Shown here: positions 29,122-37,161 of the stretch, piece by piece | Layout of the letters: each line of letters starts with the position of its first letter | How positions within the stretch are numbered: the stretch's first letter is position 1 | NCBI GenBank assembly: GCA_015063985.1 | Contig: SVTC01000023.1 | Span: 1-37,161 of the forward strand | DNA: 37,161 nucleotides | Direction: 5' to 3' | DNA from: Oscillospiraceae bacterium | Lineage (GTDB): Bacteria > Bacillota > Clostridia > Oscillospirales > SIG627 | Notes under the pieces: model-generated | What the model was told of the DNA's origin: nothing | Database searches by the model: none | What the model saw: only the letters and a program-made list of their open reading frames with translations | Program-made: the position numbers and the translations under genes

Positions 29122-30179
29122 CAGCACTGAACCTCTTTGCGGATATCGGCGGATCTGTACAGATAGTCAAGAAGCTTTGCGGTCTCCAGAACGTTTGCGA
29201 TATTGCTCTTTGTCTTTATGCCGTTCTCGCAGGATTCCAAAAATGCAATATCCTCCTTGCGGAACATATTGGGGATCTCGTGATCGCTTTCGGTGGTCTC
29301 AAGAGTTTCGCCGTCAAAGAAGGTAAACTGCTTACCGTAGCTAAGTCTTGCACCGCCCTTGTCGCCGAGGAAATCAACGAACATTTCATTCTTTTCCAGG
29401 TTCTGAGCCCAAGCACCGTTAAAGGAGATGCTTGCCTTATCCGTACGAACGTAGCCGGAAATAAAGTCGTCAACGTCGTTGGTGCCGTTTTCGATATCGG
29501 AGGTCTCGGATGCCCACATCTCACTCTTGTGCTTGTAGGTCTTCATATCCTTAGCGATCTCGTTGTATGCGTCGCAGGTGAGATTCTCAAGCTTTGCACC
29601 GCCCAGAACGTAGAGGATAAGATCCAAAAAGTGTACGCCCCAGTCGATAAGAACTCCGCCGCCGGACTGGCTCTTGGTGGTGAAGGCACCGCCCAGACCG
29701 GGGATAGATCTGCAGTTTCTGAAGGAGCAGTAAACGTGGTAGATATTACCGAACTTGCCCTCCTTATTCATTTCTGCAAGCTTTTCAACGGATGCGTGAT
29801 ATCTGTTGCAGACACCGATGTTGAGCATAAGCCCTCTCTTGCTTGCTTCCTCTGCCATTTCGCAGCTGAGAGCATAGTTTACGGTGATAGGCTTCTCGCA
29901 GAATACGTGCTTGCCGGCTCTGAGAGCATCCATAGTAACGGTGTAATGTGCATAGTTGGGAGTGAGCACCCAAACTGCCTGAACCTCGGGATCGTTAAGT
30001 GCTACGTTGTAATCGGTGATGGCATTCTCAACGAAGGAATACTCATTTTTTGCCTTAAGCGCCTTTTCCTCAATAAGATCGCAGGCATACTTTACTCTCA
30101 GGCCCTCGATCTTTTCCATTGCGTGAAGATGGACCTGTGCGATCCTTCCGCAGCCTACGATAGCGACGATGTTTTTCAT
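29121..30179 (-). CDS. Gfo/Idh/MocA family oxidoreductase (module C)
   Basis: 352 residues. NAD(P)-binding VGCGRIAQVHLHAM (8-21), catalytic lysine in VFCEKPITVN (about 94-103), and a conserved C-terminal domain with SGGGVLIDWGVHFLDLILYVLGG carrying the conserved His. Complete and typical in length. GAGGTC precedes the ATG. First gene of module C; its promoter region is shared with the divergent AraC regulator. Oxidises or reduces a sugar-like hydroxyl; substrate unknown. Confidence 0.94.
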   Translation of the reverse strand: MKNIVAIVGCGRIAQVHLHAMEKIEGLRVKYACDLIEEKALKAKNEYSFVENAITDYNVALNDPEVQAVWVLTPNYAHYTVTMDALRAGKHVFCEKPITVNYALSCEMAEEASKRGLMLNIGVCNRYHASVEKLAEMNKEGKFGNIYHVYCSFRNCRSIPGLGGAFTTKSQSGGGVLIDWGVHFLDLILYVLGGAKLENLTCDAYNEIAKDMKTYKHKSEMWASETSDIENGTNDVDDFISGYVRTDKASISFNGAWAQNLEKNEMFVDFLGDKGGARLSYGKQFTFFDGETLETTESDHEIPNMFRKEDIAFLESCENGIKTKSNIANVLETAKLLDYLYRSADIRKEVQC

Positions 30180-30222
30180 TTTGCTGACCTCTCTTTATGC
30201 GCGATGCGCTTATTATGTGATA

Positions 30223-30251
30223 ATTGTACACCATCAAAAGGAATATGTAAA
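30223..30251 (-). promoter_or_regulatory. promoter of the module C operon
   Basis: TTTACA (30246-30251) and TACAAT (30223-30228) on the minus strand, 17-base spacer. A TGCGCGATGCGC segment between it and the start codon is a possible regulator site. Confidence 0.65.
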
Positions 30252-30335
30252 TATCAATACTTTACTAAAAAGATGTCATTTTTTTGTATTTTGATTAAAA
30301 TCGGCATTTTTCGATGGCTTTTTTGGCAAATTTTC

Positions 30336-30364
30336 TTGACAAGAGGGCTGTATTGGTCTATAAT
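30336..30364 (+). promoter_or_regulatory. consensus promoter of AraC (module C)
   Basis: TTGACA (30336-30341) and TATAAT (30359-30364) exactly 17 bases apart: a full sigma-A consensus. The predicted start of transcription lies only about 12 bases before the ATG, leaving room for little more than GAGGTGAGGA. Confidence 0.9.
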
Positions 30365-30382
30365 CGGCGTGAGGTGAGGATA

Positions 30383-31261
30383 ATGGGCAAGCTAAAGGAT
30401 GCAAGATACCATCTTGAATTCAATAAAACCGTCTGTCTCGAAAAGCTTGATATGATCCAGATCGGCAGGCTCCACTGCTCGGAGAATACGGTAGTGGGAA
30501 AGCATATGCATCTTGATTGGTACGAGCTTACCATAGTTACCGACGGAAACGGCGTAGTCTACACGGGAGATATTCCCGTCTCGGTCACAAGAGGAGACAT
30601 CTACCTCTCCTACCCCTGCGATGCCCACGGTATAAGCTCCGACAGCAAAAACCCCTTAAGCTTTGATTTCTTTGCCTTCAAGCCAAAGGACGAGGCTTTA
30701 AAGGCCACGCTGAACTTAGCAGTGGAGAAAAGGCTGGATGCCCACCAGAGGATAATCCGCGATGAAAGGATAAGCTATCTTGTATCCAATGCAATCGGGG
30801 AAATGATAGGAAACGCCGCGGATCAGGAGGAGATCGTAAACGCCATTTCAAAGCTTATTACCGCATACCTTACAAGAGATCTTGCCGAGGTATACGCAAA
30901 GATGCCTCCCACAAGGGTGGATGCGGGAGAAAGCCTTTGCTTCAGGCTTATGAATTATATAGATACCCATCTTTATTCCGATGAAAACCTCTCCGAGCTT
31001 TCCCGGGTAACGGGCTACAATTACTCCCATCTCAGCACGCTCTTTAAAAAGCACACCAAAACAAGCCTTTTTGCCTACAGACAGTCCAAGCGCCTTGAGG
31101 CGGCAAGGATACTTTTAAAGGAAAACAAAAGGCGCATCGGAGAGATAGCAGACCTTTTGGGCTACTCCTCCGCATACGCCTTCAGTAAAGCATACCGCCA
31201 ATATTTCGGTGTCAGTCCCTCTCATCACAGGAGCCGTGACTCTCAGGCATCTCAAGACTAA
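30383..31261 (+). CDS. AraC family transcriptional regulator (module C)
   Basis: 292 residues. Cupin-like sensor half (VVGKHMHLDWYELTIVTDGN; about 1-140) and AraC HTH pair (about 190-288; ENLSELSRVTGYNYSHLSTL, then IGEIADLLGYSSAYAFSKAY and FGVSPSHH). Start chosen at 30383 after GAGGTGAGGA; the frame is open 23 codons upstream, but that part contains the promoter. Divergent from the module C operon. Its last 50 bases overlap the converging SUFU-domain gene. Confidence 0.94.
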   Translation: MGKLKDARYHLEFNKTVCLEKLDMIQIGRLHCSENTVVGKHMHLDWYELTIVTDGNGVVYTGDIPVSVTRGDIYLSYPCDAHGISSDSKNPLSFDFFAFKPKDEALKATLNLAVEKRLDAHQRIIRDERISYLVSNAIGEMIGNAADQEEIVNAISKLITAYLTRDLAEVYAKMPPTRVDAGESLCFRLMNYIDTHLYSDENLSELSRVTGYNYSHLSTLFKKHTKTSLFAYRQSKRLEAARILLKENKRRIGEIADLLGYSSAYAFSKAYRQYFGVSPSHHRSRDSQASQD

Positions 31262-31805
31262 GATCAATAGGCGCTCTTTTGACGTCAAAGCAGAAAAGCT
31301 CCCTTTCATCCACGCTCATATTATATAAGGGAACAAAGCTCTCCCAGCCCAGCTCCTCTATCCACTGCGCCTCTGAGGCATAAAGGGGTATGAGAACGAA
31401 AAAGTTTATCGGCTCGCCCTTATCCCTCATCTGCATCACCGGAAAAACAAGAAAGCCATCATACCCCCAAGCCAAGAAGAACTCTCGGGGTGCCTTGATC
31501 ACCTCGCCCATTTCAAAGGCTCTTTTTCTTTCAAAGGGCAAGCTTGAAGCATACTCCAGCACCCTTGAAACCTCCTCCAAGACCTTCAGATCACAGCAAA
31601 GCTCGCCAGTTGCCGACAGCATTATCTCGGCTCTTGCCCGACCGGGATCCTCCGCGGGCATTTTTTTATTACTCAGTCCTGCGCTGATAAAGCACTTGGA
31701 GTCTCCGTCGGGGGAAACAAGGCAAAGCTTAATCCCCTCACAAACAAAGTGAGTCAGGGCTATATCGCCAAATGCTTCGGTGATAAAATTCTTTAAGACT
31801 TCCAT
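31212..31805 (-). CDS. suppressor-of-fused (SUFU) domain protein
   Basis: 197 residues from the ATG at 31805 (the frame opens at a TTG at 31820 inside the upstream gene). ARAEIMLSATGELCCDLKVL, FLAWGYDGFLVFPVM, INFFVLIPLYASEAQWIEEL and a terminal DLSLEM follow the order seen in bacterial SUFU-domain proteins (PF05076), which are frequent as immunity proteins of contact-dependent toxins. No toxin gene is adjacent here. It follows the epimerase stop by one base (TGATATG) and so is translationally coupled to it; its tail overlaps AraC. Confidence 0.75.
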   Translation of the reverse strand: MEVLKNFITEAFGDIALTHFVCEGIKLCLVSPDGDSKCFISAGLSNKKMPAEDPGRARAEIMLSATGELCCDLKVLEEVSRVLEYASSLPFERKRAFEMGEVIKAPREFFLAWGYDGFLVFPVMQMRDKGEPINFFVLIPLYASEAQWIEELGWESFVPLYNMSVDERELFCFDVKRAPIDLSLEMPESHGSCDERD

Positions 31806-31806
31806 A

Positions 31807-32664
31807 TCAGAGATTTTCAAACTTATTTATAAGATACCTTCCCGTCTTATAAGCAAGATCAAGTGCATCGGGAATAAGCTCGTCGGGGAATTTTCTGAGA
31901 TAGGTAAGTATCTCAAAGGTGAATTCGCCCTGATATTGGATCTCCTTTAATGCCTCGAGGATCTTCGACCACTTGAAATCGCCTGTATAGGGCAGAACGT
32001 GTCTGTCGCCCAAGCCGTCGCCGTCGTGGATGTGCAACACCTCAAGCACGCCCTTTTTCATACCGCGGATAAAGTCCTCGGGTGCATAGCCGTTAAGGGA
32101 TGCGTGGCCCGTATCTATGCAGGCGCAGAAGCAATCGGTGCCAAGTCTGAGAACGAAATCACTGAGCAGCTCAGGATTTCCGAAAACGGGAGTAAAGCTG
32201 CCGTCTGCGGCGTGGCCGTAGAGGTTTTCCACTGCCACCTTGATGCCGTAATCAAGGCAGTATTTTTTTAAGGATGAGTAAAAGCCGTAGTTATATTCAA
32301 CCAGATCCTCGCCCTCGGGCACGTGTATGGCGTGAACAACTATAGCCTTAGCGCCCAAGATAGCGGCGGAATGAATGGAATGAACGAGCCTTTTGTAGCT
32401 CGCATCGCTCTCGTCAAACCTTGCTCCGTAGCCCATTTCAAAGGGTGCGTGGGACTGATTGCACTTAAGCTCAAGGGAGTCAAGCTTTGCGCGAAGAGAG
32501 GTCATATACTCAACGTAGCCCTCGTCAAGAGGATTGGGGCGCTTTGAGGAATAGGAATAAAATGACATATCAACGCAGTCAAAGCCCGCCTTTTTGATAT
32601 ACTCCAAGCCCTCAAATTCACCGAATCTTGTTCTGAATACGTAATTTTCAACTGAAAGCTTCAT
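31807..32664 (-). CDS. sugar phosphate isomerase/epimerase-like TIM barrel protein
   Basis: 285 residues, AP2Ec-type barrel. Metal ligands: Glu in KVAVENLYG (about 142-150), Asp and His in ACIDTGHASLNG (about 185-196), His in VLHIHDGDG (about 216) and Glu in FTFEILTYL (about 258). GGAGG stands about 8 bases before the ATG. No dehydrogenase is fused or coupled to it; its partner is the SUFU-domain gene downstream. It may act in the same sugar chemistry as module C, which lies across the convergent AraC gene. Confidence 0.9.
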   Translation of the reverse strand: MKLSVENYVFRTRFGEFEGLEYIKKAGFDCVDMSFYSYSSKRPNPLDEGYVEYMTSLRAKLDSLELKCNQSHAPFEMGYGARFDESDASYKRLVHSIHSAAILGAKAIVVHAIHVPEGEDLVEYNYGFYSSLKKYCLDYGIKVAVENLYGHAADGSFTPVFGNPELLSDFVLRLGTDCFCACIDTGHASLNGYAPEDFIRGMKKGVLEVLHIHDGDGLGDRHVLPYTGDFKWSKILEALKEIQYQGEFTFEILTYLRKFPDELIPDALDLAYKTGRYLINKFENL

Positions 32665-32703
32665 AATTTTCCTCCAATTCTTTATTATCGGTTTCTTACC
32701 GAT

Positions 32704-33345
32704 CTATTCCAGATATCTTATATATCCCGGTATCTTTAAAAGCTCGCTTCTTAAAAAGCACGAGTTACCGTGTCCCGGACAGAGCTTTAAGTCGGGATCA
32801 AGGGCAGCGACCAGCTCAAGGGATGCGGAAAGGGTCTCCGAGGAGCCGCCGTAAAGATCGGTCCTGCCAAAGCTTCCCGCAAAGACTGTATCCCCCGTAA
32901 AGACCACCTTATCCCCCAAATAAAGCACACTGCCGTTGGTATGCCCGGGCGTATGAATGACCTTAAGCTCAACGTCACCGAGAGTGATGATATCGCCATC
33001 CGAAACGGGAATATCGCAGACGCAATCGGGGTAAGAATCAAGGGCTCTGCCGTAGTACATATCGGCGGCGTTTTTCCTTGAATCGGAAAGCAGCTCCACG
33101 TCAAATTTATGGCAAACCACCTGAGCCCCCGTCATTTTTCTAAGATAAGCGGCGCCCATGGAGTGATCGAAATGGCCGTGGGTCAAGAGGATAAATCTGC
33201 ATCTCCAACCCTTTTCAAGGAGTTTTTTGTAGATGGCCTCTCCGTCCATTCCCGGGTCAATGACAATGATCTCATCCCCCTCGTCGGGGATAACAAAATA
33301 GGTATTGGTGAGAATATCACCCATTATAAACGTTCTGATCTTCAT
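32704..33345 (-). CDS. MBL fold metallo-hydrolase (glyoxalase II-like)
   Basis: 213 residues. Full metallo-beta-lactamase motif set: THGHFDHSMGA (about 55-65), HTPGHTNGSVLYLGD, FTGDTVFAGSFGRTDL and CPGHGNSC, giving a dinuclear metal site. Proteins of this length and pattern hydrolyse thioesters such as S-lactoylglutathione or related compounds. It lies 5 bases after the HD-domain dNTPase gene and probably forms an operon with it. Confidence 0.93.
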   Translation of the reverse strand: MKIRTFIMGDILTNTYFVIPDEGDEIIVIDPGMDGEAIYKKLLEKGWRCRFILLTHGHFDHSMGAAYLRKMTGAQVVCHKFDVELLSDSRKNAADMYYGRALDSYPDCVCDIPVSDGDIITLGDVELKVIHTPGHTNGSVLYLGDKVVFTGDTVFAGSFGRTDLYGGSSETLSASLELVAALDPDLKLCPGHGNSCFLRSELLKIPGYIRYLE

Positions 33346-33350
33346 ATATT

Positions 33351-34556
33351 TTAAAAGCTGATGGCATTGTTATAGGTGTCTATCGCGTACTTATCGGTCA
33401 TACCCGAAATATAGTGGATTATGGCTCTGCAATAATCCTTCTCGTCGGAAATATCGTAAACCGGCTCGTTCTTATGACGGAGAGTACCCATTCTTTTTCC
33501 GTAGGGCACTATCCAGGAAAGGAAATTGCCGATCATTTCGGGATAAAGCTTTTGCAGACTCAAAAGTCTGTCATGGGTCCTTCCCTTGTCAAAGCACTCT
33601 CTGAGCACCTCGTAGATCTGGGTAAGAACAAGGTCGAAGTAGCTGTCGGCGCGCTTGACTCTGGGAGTCTGGTAGATGTTTTCGTTATTGAAGTCCTTAA
33701 TAAGCTTCACAAGCTCGTTGGTCTCGTCGGAAAACCTTATTCCGTCGTCGGGCGTGGAATTAAGGCAAAGATCGTTGATAAGGTAGTTAATTATAACGGT
33801 GTTATTGGAATTTTGTCCCAGATAGGGCCTCAATATGGTTTCCAGCTCGTCTATCTTCCGGTCGGTGAGAACGCCCAATATTCTGGCATCCTCTATATCT
33901 CTGCCCAGATAGCTGATCTTATCCGCAAGCTTGACCACGCAAGCCTCGTAGGTAAAGGGGGCAAATTTATTGGGGGCGTCGTAGACGTAAAGATCTATAG
34001 CCTCGTCACGGGGCTTGACTCCCCTGTCGTCGCTTTCGCCGCAATGGCTTATAATACCGTCTCTGACAGCGTAGCTGAGATCAAGATTTCGCTTGTTGCG
34101 ATCCTCATCCTCCAAAAGCTCTATTCTGTCTACGAAAAACAGTCCGTTTCTTTCGTGCCAGAATCTTTCCCCAACGTCCTTTTTCAAAAGCTTGTCCAGA
34201 GTCTTTTCGCCCTTATGACCGAAGGGAGAGTGTCCGAGATCGTGGCTTATGGCAATGGCCTTGGTAAGCTCCTCGTTAAGTCCGAGGGCGCAGGCAATAG
34301 TCAATGCAATGGACTCCACGTGGAGAACGTGCTCTATCCTTGTGCAAACGTGATCGTTCTGGGGAGAGAAGAACACCTGGGTCTTGTGCTTTAGTCTGCG
34401 AAAAGCGGAGCAATGCAAAACTCTGGTATAGTCTCTTAAAAACTCGCTTCTTACCTCATTATTTCTTTTGTAAAGAGGAACCTCTCTCATATTGGCTTGC
34501 TCCCACTTGGGATTGGAGGGTCTGACGGCAAAATCGTAAAATTTCTTTTCAGTCAT
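33351..34556 (-). CDS. deoxyguanosine triphosphate triphosphohydrolase-like HD protein
   Basis: About 401 residues. Hydrolyses dNTPs to nucleoside and triphosphate in the characterised members, controlling dNTP pools. HD-domain ligands: His in RIEHVLHVES (about 76) and His-Asp in SHDLGHSPFGHKGE (about 105-106), with a later Asp in LADKISYLGRDIEDA; the N-terminal SEFLRDYTRVLHCSAFRRLK is the family signature. Start at 34556 with AAGGAGA upstream, overlapping the small membrane gene. MBL hydrolase follows. Confidence 0.93.
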   Translation of the reverse strand: MTEKKFYDFAVRPSNPKWEQANMREVPLYKRNNEVRSEFLRDYTRVLHCSAFRRLKHKTQVFFSPQNDHVCTRIEHVLHVESIALTIACALGLNEELTKAIAISHDLGHSPFGHKGEKTLDKLLKKDVGERFWHERNGLFFVDRIELLEDEDRNKRNLDLSYAVRDGIISHCGESDDRGVKPRDEAIDLYVYDAPNKFAPFTYEACVVKLADKISYLGRDIEDARILGVLTDRKIDELETILRPYLGQNSNNTVIINYLINDLCLNSTPDDGIRFSDETNELVKLIKDFNNENIYQTPRVKRADSYFDLVLTQIYEVLRECFDKGRTHDRLLSLQKLYPEMIGNFLSWIVPYGKRMGTLRHKNEPVYDISDEKDYCRAIIHYISGMTDKYAIDTYNNAISF

Positions 34557-34959
34557 CAAAGCGCGATCTCCTTTTTTTATTAAGCTCTATCAGATCTCTT
34601 ATTTTTATTCCGAATATTACCCCCAAGCCAAGACTGATGATAACGGTAAGGTAGAAGGCGATATTCAAAAGATCCAGCCTGAAGCCCCGAATGATACCCG
34701 AGGCAATAAAATGCAAAAGTCCCGAAAGAAAAAGTCCCGTAAAAAGAGGCAGAAATATCTCCCCTCCCTTAAAGGCACTTTTTCTGAGGTGGCATGAAAC
34801 GAAAAAGGAAAAGATAAGGGCAAAAAGCGGCATAAGAAAAAGGGGCAGAAACATCAAAAGAGAGCCGCCCAAGCCGTCTACCATCAAAACAAGCCCTATC
34901 CAAAGAATAAAAGCTCCGAAGCTTATAAGAGCCCAAAACAAAAAGCCGAGTAAAGTCAT
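34549..34959 (-). CDS. hypothetical four-helix membrane protein
   Basis: 136 residues with four clear hydrophobic segments (about 3-25, 31-55, 68-90, 98-120) and a basic tail NKKRRSRFDD. I do not recognise a family. AAGGATC precedes the ATG. It overlaps the dNTPase gene by 8 bases, and the two share a promoter, so it may be a co-expressed membrane component. Confidence 0.7.
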   Translation of the reverse strand: MTLLGFLFWALISFGAFILWIGLVLMVDGLGGSLLMFLPLFLMPLFALIFSFFVSCHLRKSAFKGGEIFLPLFTGLFLSGLLHFIASGIIRGFRLDLLNIAFYLTVIISLGLGVIFGIKIRDLIELNKKRRSRFDD

Positions 34960-34992
34960 AAACGGATCCTTAAATTATTATTTTACTTAAAT

Positions 34993-35021
34993 ATCATACC
35001 ATAAAATCCCTCGTTTGTCCA
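34993..35021 (-). promoter_or_regulatory. promoter of the membrane protein-dNTPase-MBL operon
   Basis: TGGACA (35016-35021) and TATGAT (34993-34998) on the minus strand, 17-base spacer, with extended -10 (TGGTATGAT). Confidence 0.65.
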
Positions 35022-35034
35022 TAGATTGAGAGAA

Positions 35035-35400
35035 TTTAGTGTATGCAATATCGCCTGACACAAGGATTTTCCCTTCTCATTGACAGTCATAACCACAGGC
35101 TTTGCCGGTGGCTTGCTCAGACCTATAAGGGCGTGTTGCCGGCGGGGCTGAAAGCCCACCGAAACATTTGACACTTGCAAACTCACCCTACCGCCACAGA
35201 TGTGGCTACTATTTCGCCTCCCTTGTGTAAAGGGAGGTGGCACGGCTTGCCGTGACGGAGGGATTGTAAAAATTTTCTCAAACAACCCCTCAGTCAGCTT
35301 CGCTGACAGCTCCCCTTACACAGGGGAGCCTACCGCTACTGCGGGATTGCTCAACGGCAAAAGCCTCTTTGGAACCATCAGCTTAGCTGGTGGTTTTCGA
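35035..35400. mobile_element. composite palindromic element (MITE-like), no gene
   Basis: This gene-free stretch between two operons is packed with hairpins. The core is two mutually inverted arms: 35216-35267 and 35283-35330. Each arm has an outer hairpin (CTCCC...GGGAG or CTCCCC...GGGGAG around TGTGTAA) and an inner hairpin whose stem differs between arms (CACGG-CTTG-CCGTG against GTCAG-CTTC-GCTGAC) while the flanks match. Further hairpins lie at about 35129-35161 (GGCGGGGC-TGAAA-GCCCACC) and 35374-35394 (ACCATCAGC-TTA-GCTGGTGGT). No transposase is present. Small translated frames across it look like repeat artefacts. Confidence 0.75.
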
Positions 35401-35406
35401 GAACCC

Positions 35407-35437
35407 CAAAAAAGACCGCAGATAAACTGCGGTCTTA
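35407..35437 (-). terminator. terminator of gdhA
   Basis: AAGACCGCA-GTTTATC-TGCGGTCTT on the minus strand followed by TTTTTGGGG; 14 bases after the stop codon of gdhA. Confidence 0.93.
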
Positions 35438-35450
35438 GGTCATTAACTTA

Positions 35451-36800
<1,350 letters not shown>

Positions 36801-36829
36801 TTACACCTCTTATAAAAAATTATGGGAAT

Positions 36830-36858
36830 ATTATATCACAAAGCATTTTCAATTGCAA
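36830..36858 (-). promoter_or_regulatory. promoter of gdhA
   Basis: TTGCAA (36853-36858) and TATAAT (36830-36835) on the minus strand, 17-base spacer, extended -10 TGATATAAT. Confidence 0.75.
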
Positions 36859-36913
36859 TATTTTTAAAGGGGATTTTTGTTAAAAATTGCAAAAAAAATA
36901 TCCCCGCCACAAT

Positions 36914-37161
36914 GGGAGTTGCGATAAGGGATTATCACAACTCCCAATGATATATTACCTGACGGTAATATGATATATTTCTTACAGAAACATGATATAT
37001 TGCTATCGCAATATGATATATGCCCTCGGGGCATATTATTTTTTCCTTAATATTTTCAAAGAAAATATATCATAGGCAAAGCCTATATCATACATCTTTA
37101 GATGTATATCATAGATTTGCTCTGCAAATCTATATCATTGTAGGTTGGCTTATCCCTAAGC
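36914..37161. repeat. palindromic hairpin 'ladder' array, ATGATATA type (cut by window edge)
   Basis: Opens with a 14-base-pair border hairpin GGGAGTTGCGATAA-GGGA-TTATCACAACTCCC-type (36914-36945). Left half: spacer ATGATATA at 36947, 36970, 36992 and 37013, separated by ATTACC...GGTAAT, TTTCT-TAC-AGAAA, TTGC-TATC-GCAA and TGCCC-TCG-GGGCA hairpins. Central stem ATATTTTC-AAA-GAAAATAT (about 37050-37068). Right half: reverse complement spacer ATATCAT at 37067, 37085, 37106 and 37132, separated by AGGC-AAA-GCCT, ACATC-TTTA-GATGT and AGATTTGC-TCT-GCAAATCT. After 37139 a new arm (GTAGGTTGGCTTATCC) runs off the edge, probably half of the right border hairpin. Confidence 0.88.

Noticed and set aside
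29280-30377. 365-residue open frame antisense to the Gfo/Idh gene
   Set aside because: Mirror of a well-supported gene, and it would cross the divergent promoter region.
34983-35285. 100-residue frame in the composite palindromic element
   Set aside because: Its translation follows the repeat arms, has no ribosome binding site, and crosses several hairpins.

Overview
The window looks like a chromosome segment of an uncultured anaerobic Clostridia-class Firmicute, probably from a gut. Support: strong AGGAGG-type ribosome binding sites, TTGAAA/TTGACA-17-TATAAT promoters, a DUF421/DUF4363 pair, an oxygen-sensitive-type acyl-CoA dehydratase activase system, three AraC-regulated sugar-acid modules, and repeat families of a kind I associate with gut clostridial genomes. 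I cannot place it at genus level from sequence alone.

Layout. 1-700: the start of a four-helix-bundle (S23/IVP-like) gene, an unusual palindromic hairpin array, and tRNA-Leu(CAA). 791-2068: DUF421 and DUF4363 membrane genes and a small hypothetical gene. 2135-10827 (minus): housekeeping genes, namely metK, a COG2426-type membrane protein, and a tightly coupled run lysA-cysK-activase part 1-activase part 2-hpt.

10907-31805 is dominated by three copies of one plan, an AraC regulator divergent from a catabolic operon. Module A (10907-17701) has AraC, then uxuA, an SDR fructuronate reductase, two TIM-barrel epimerase-like genes and two tandem Gfo/Idh/MocA oxidoreductases. Module B (17935-23178) has AraC, then a creatinase-like M24 protein, an ASRT-family small protein, a creatininase-family protein and a GHL6-type glycoside hydrolase. 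Module C (27435-31261) has AraC, then two Gfo/Idh-type oxidoreductases and a TIM-barrel epimerase, with another TIM-barrel epimerase and a SUFU-domain gene next to it. None of the modules carries a transporter. The recurring dehydrogenase plus TIM-barrel pairing suggests oxidation-dependent sugar or glycoside chemistry.

Between and after these lie a REP-like repeat region with a broken RAYT transposase (23160-23581), a hemolysin III family gene, a DD-carboxypeptidase, a polyprenyl synthase and an HTH gene, then an MBL hydrolase, an HD dNTPase and a small membrane protein. Next come a composite palindromic element (about 35035-35400) and gdhA. The right edge runs into a second hairpin array with the same unusual architecture as the left one.

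The strongest candidates for something undescribed are (1) the two 'ladder' arrays, in which short constant spacers run in one direction through the left half and as reverse complements through the right half, separated by hairpins of unrelated sequence, one of them abutting a four-helix-bundle gene; and (2) module B, whose gene combination I do not recognise as a known pathway.
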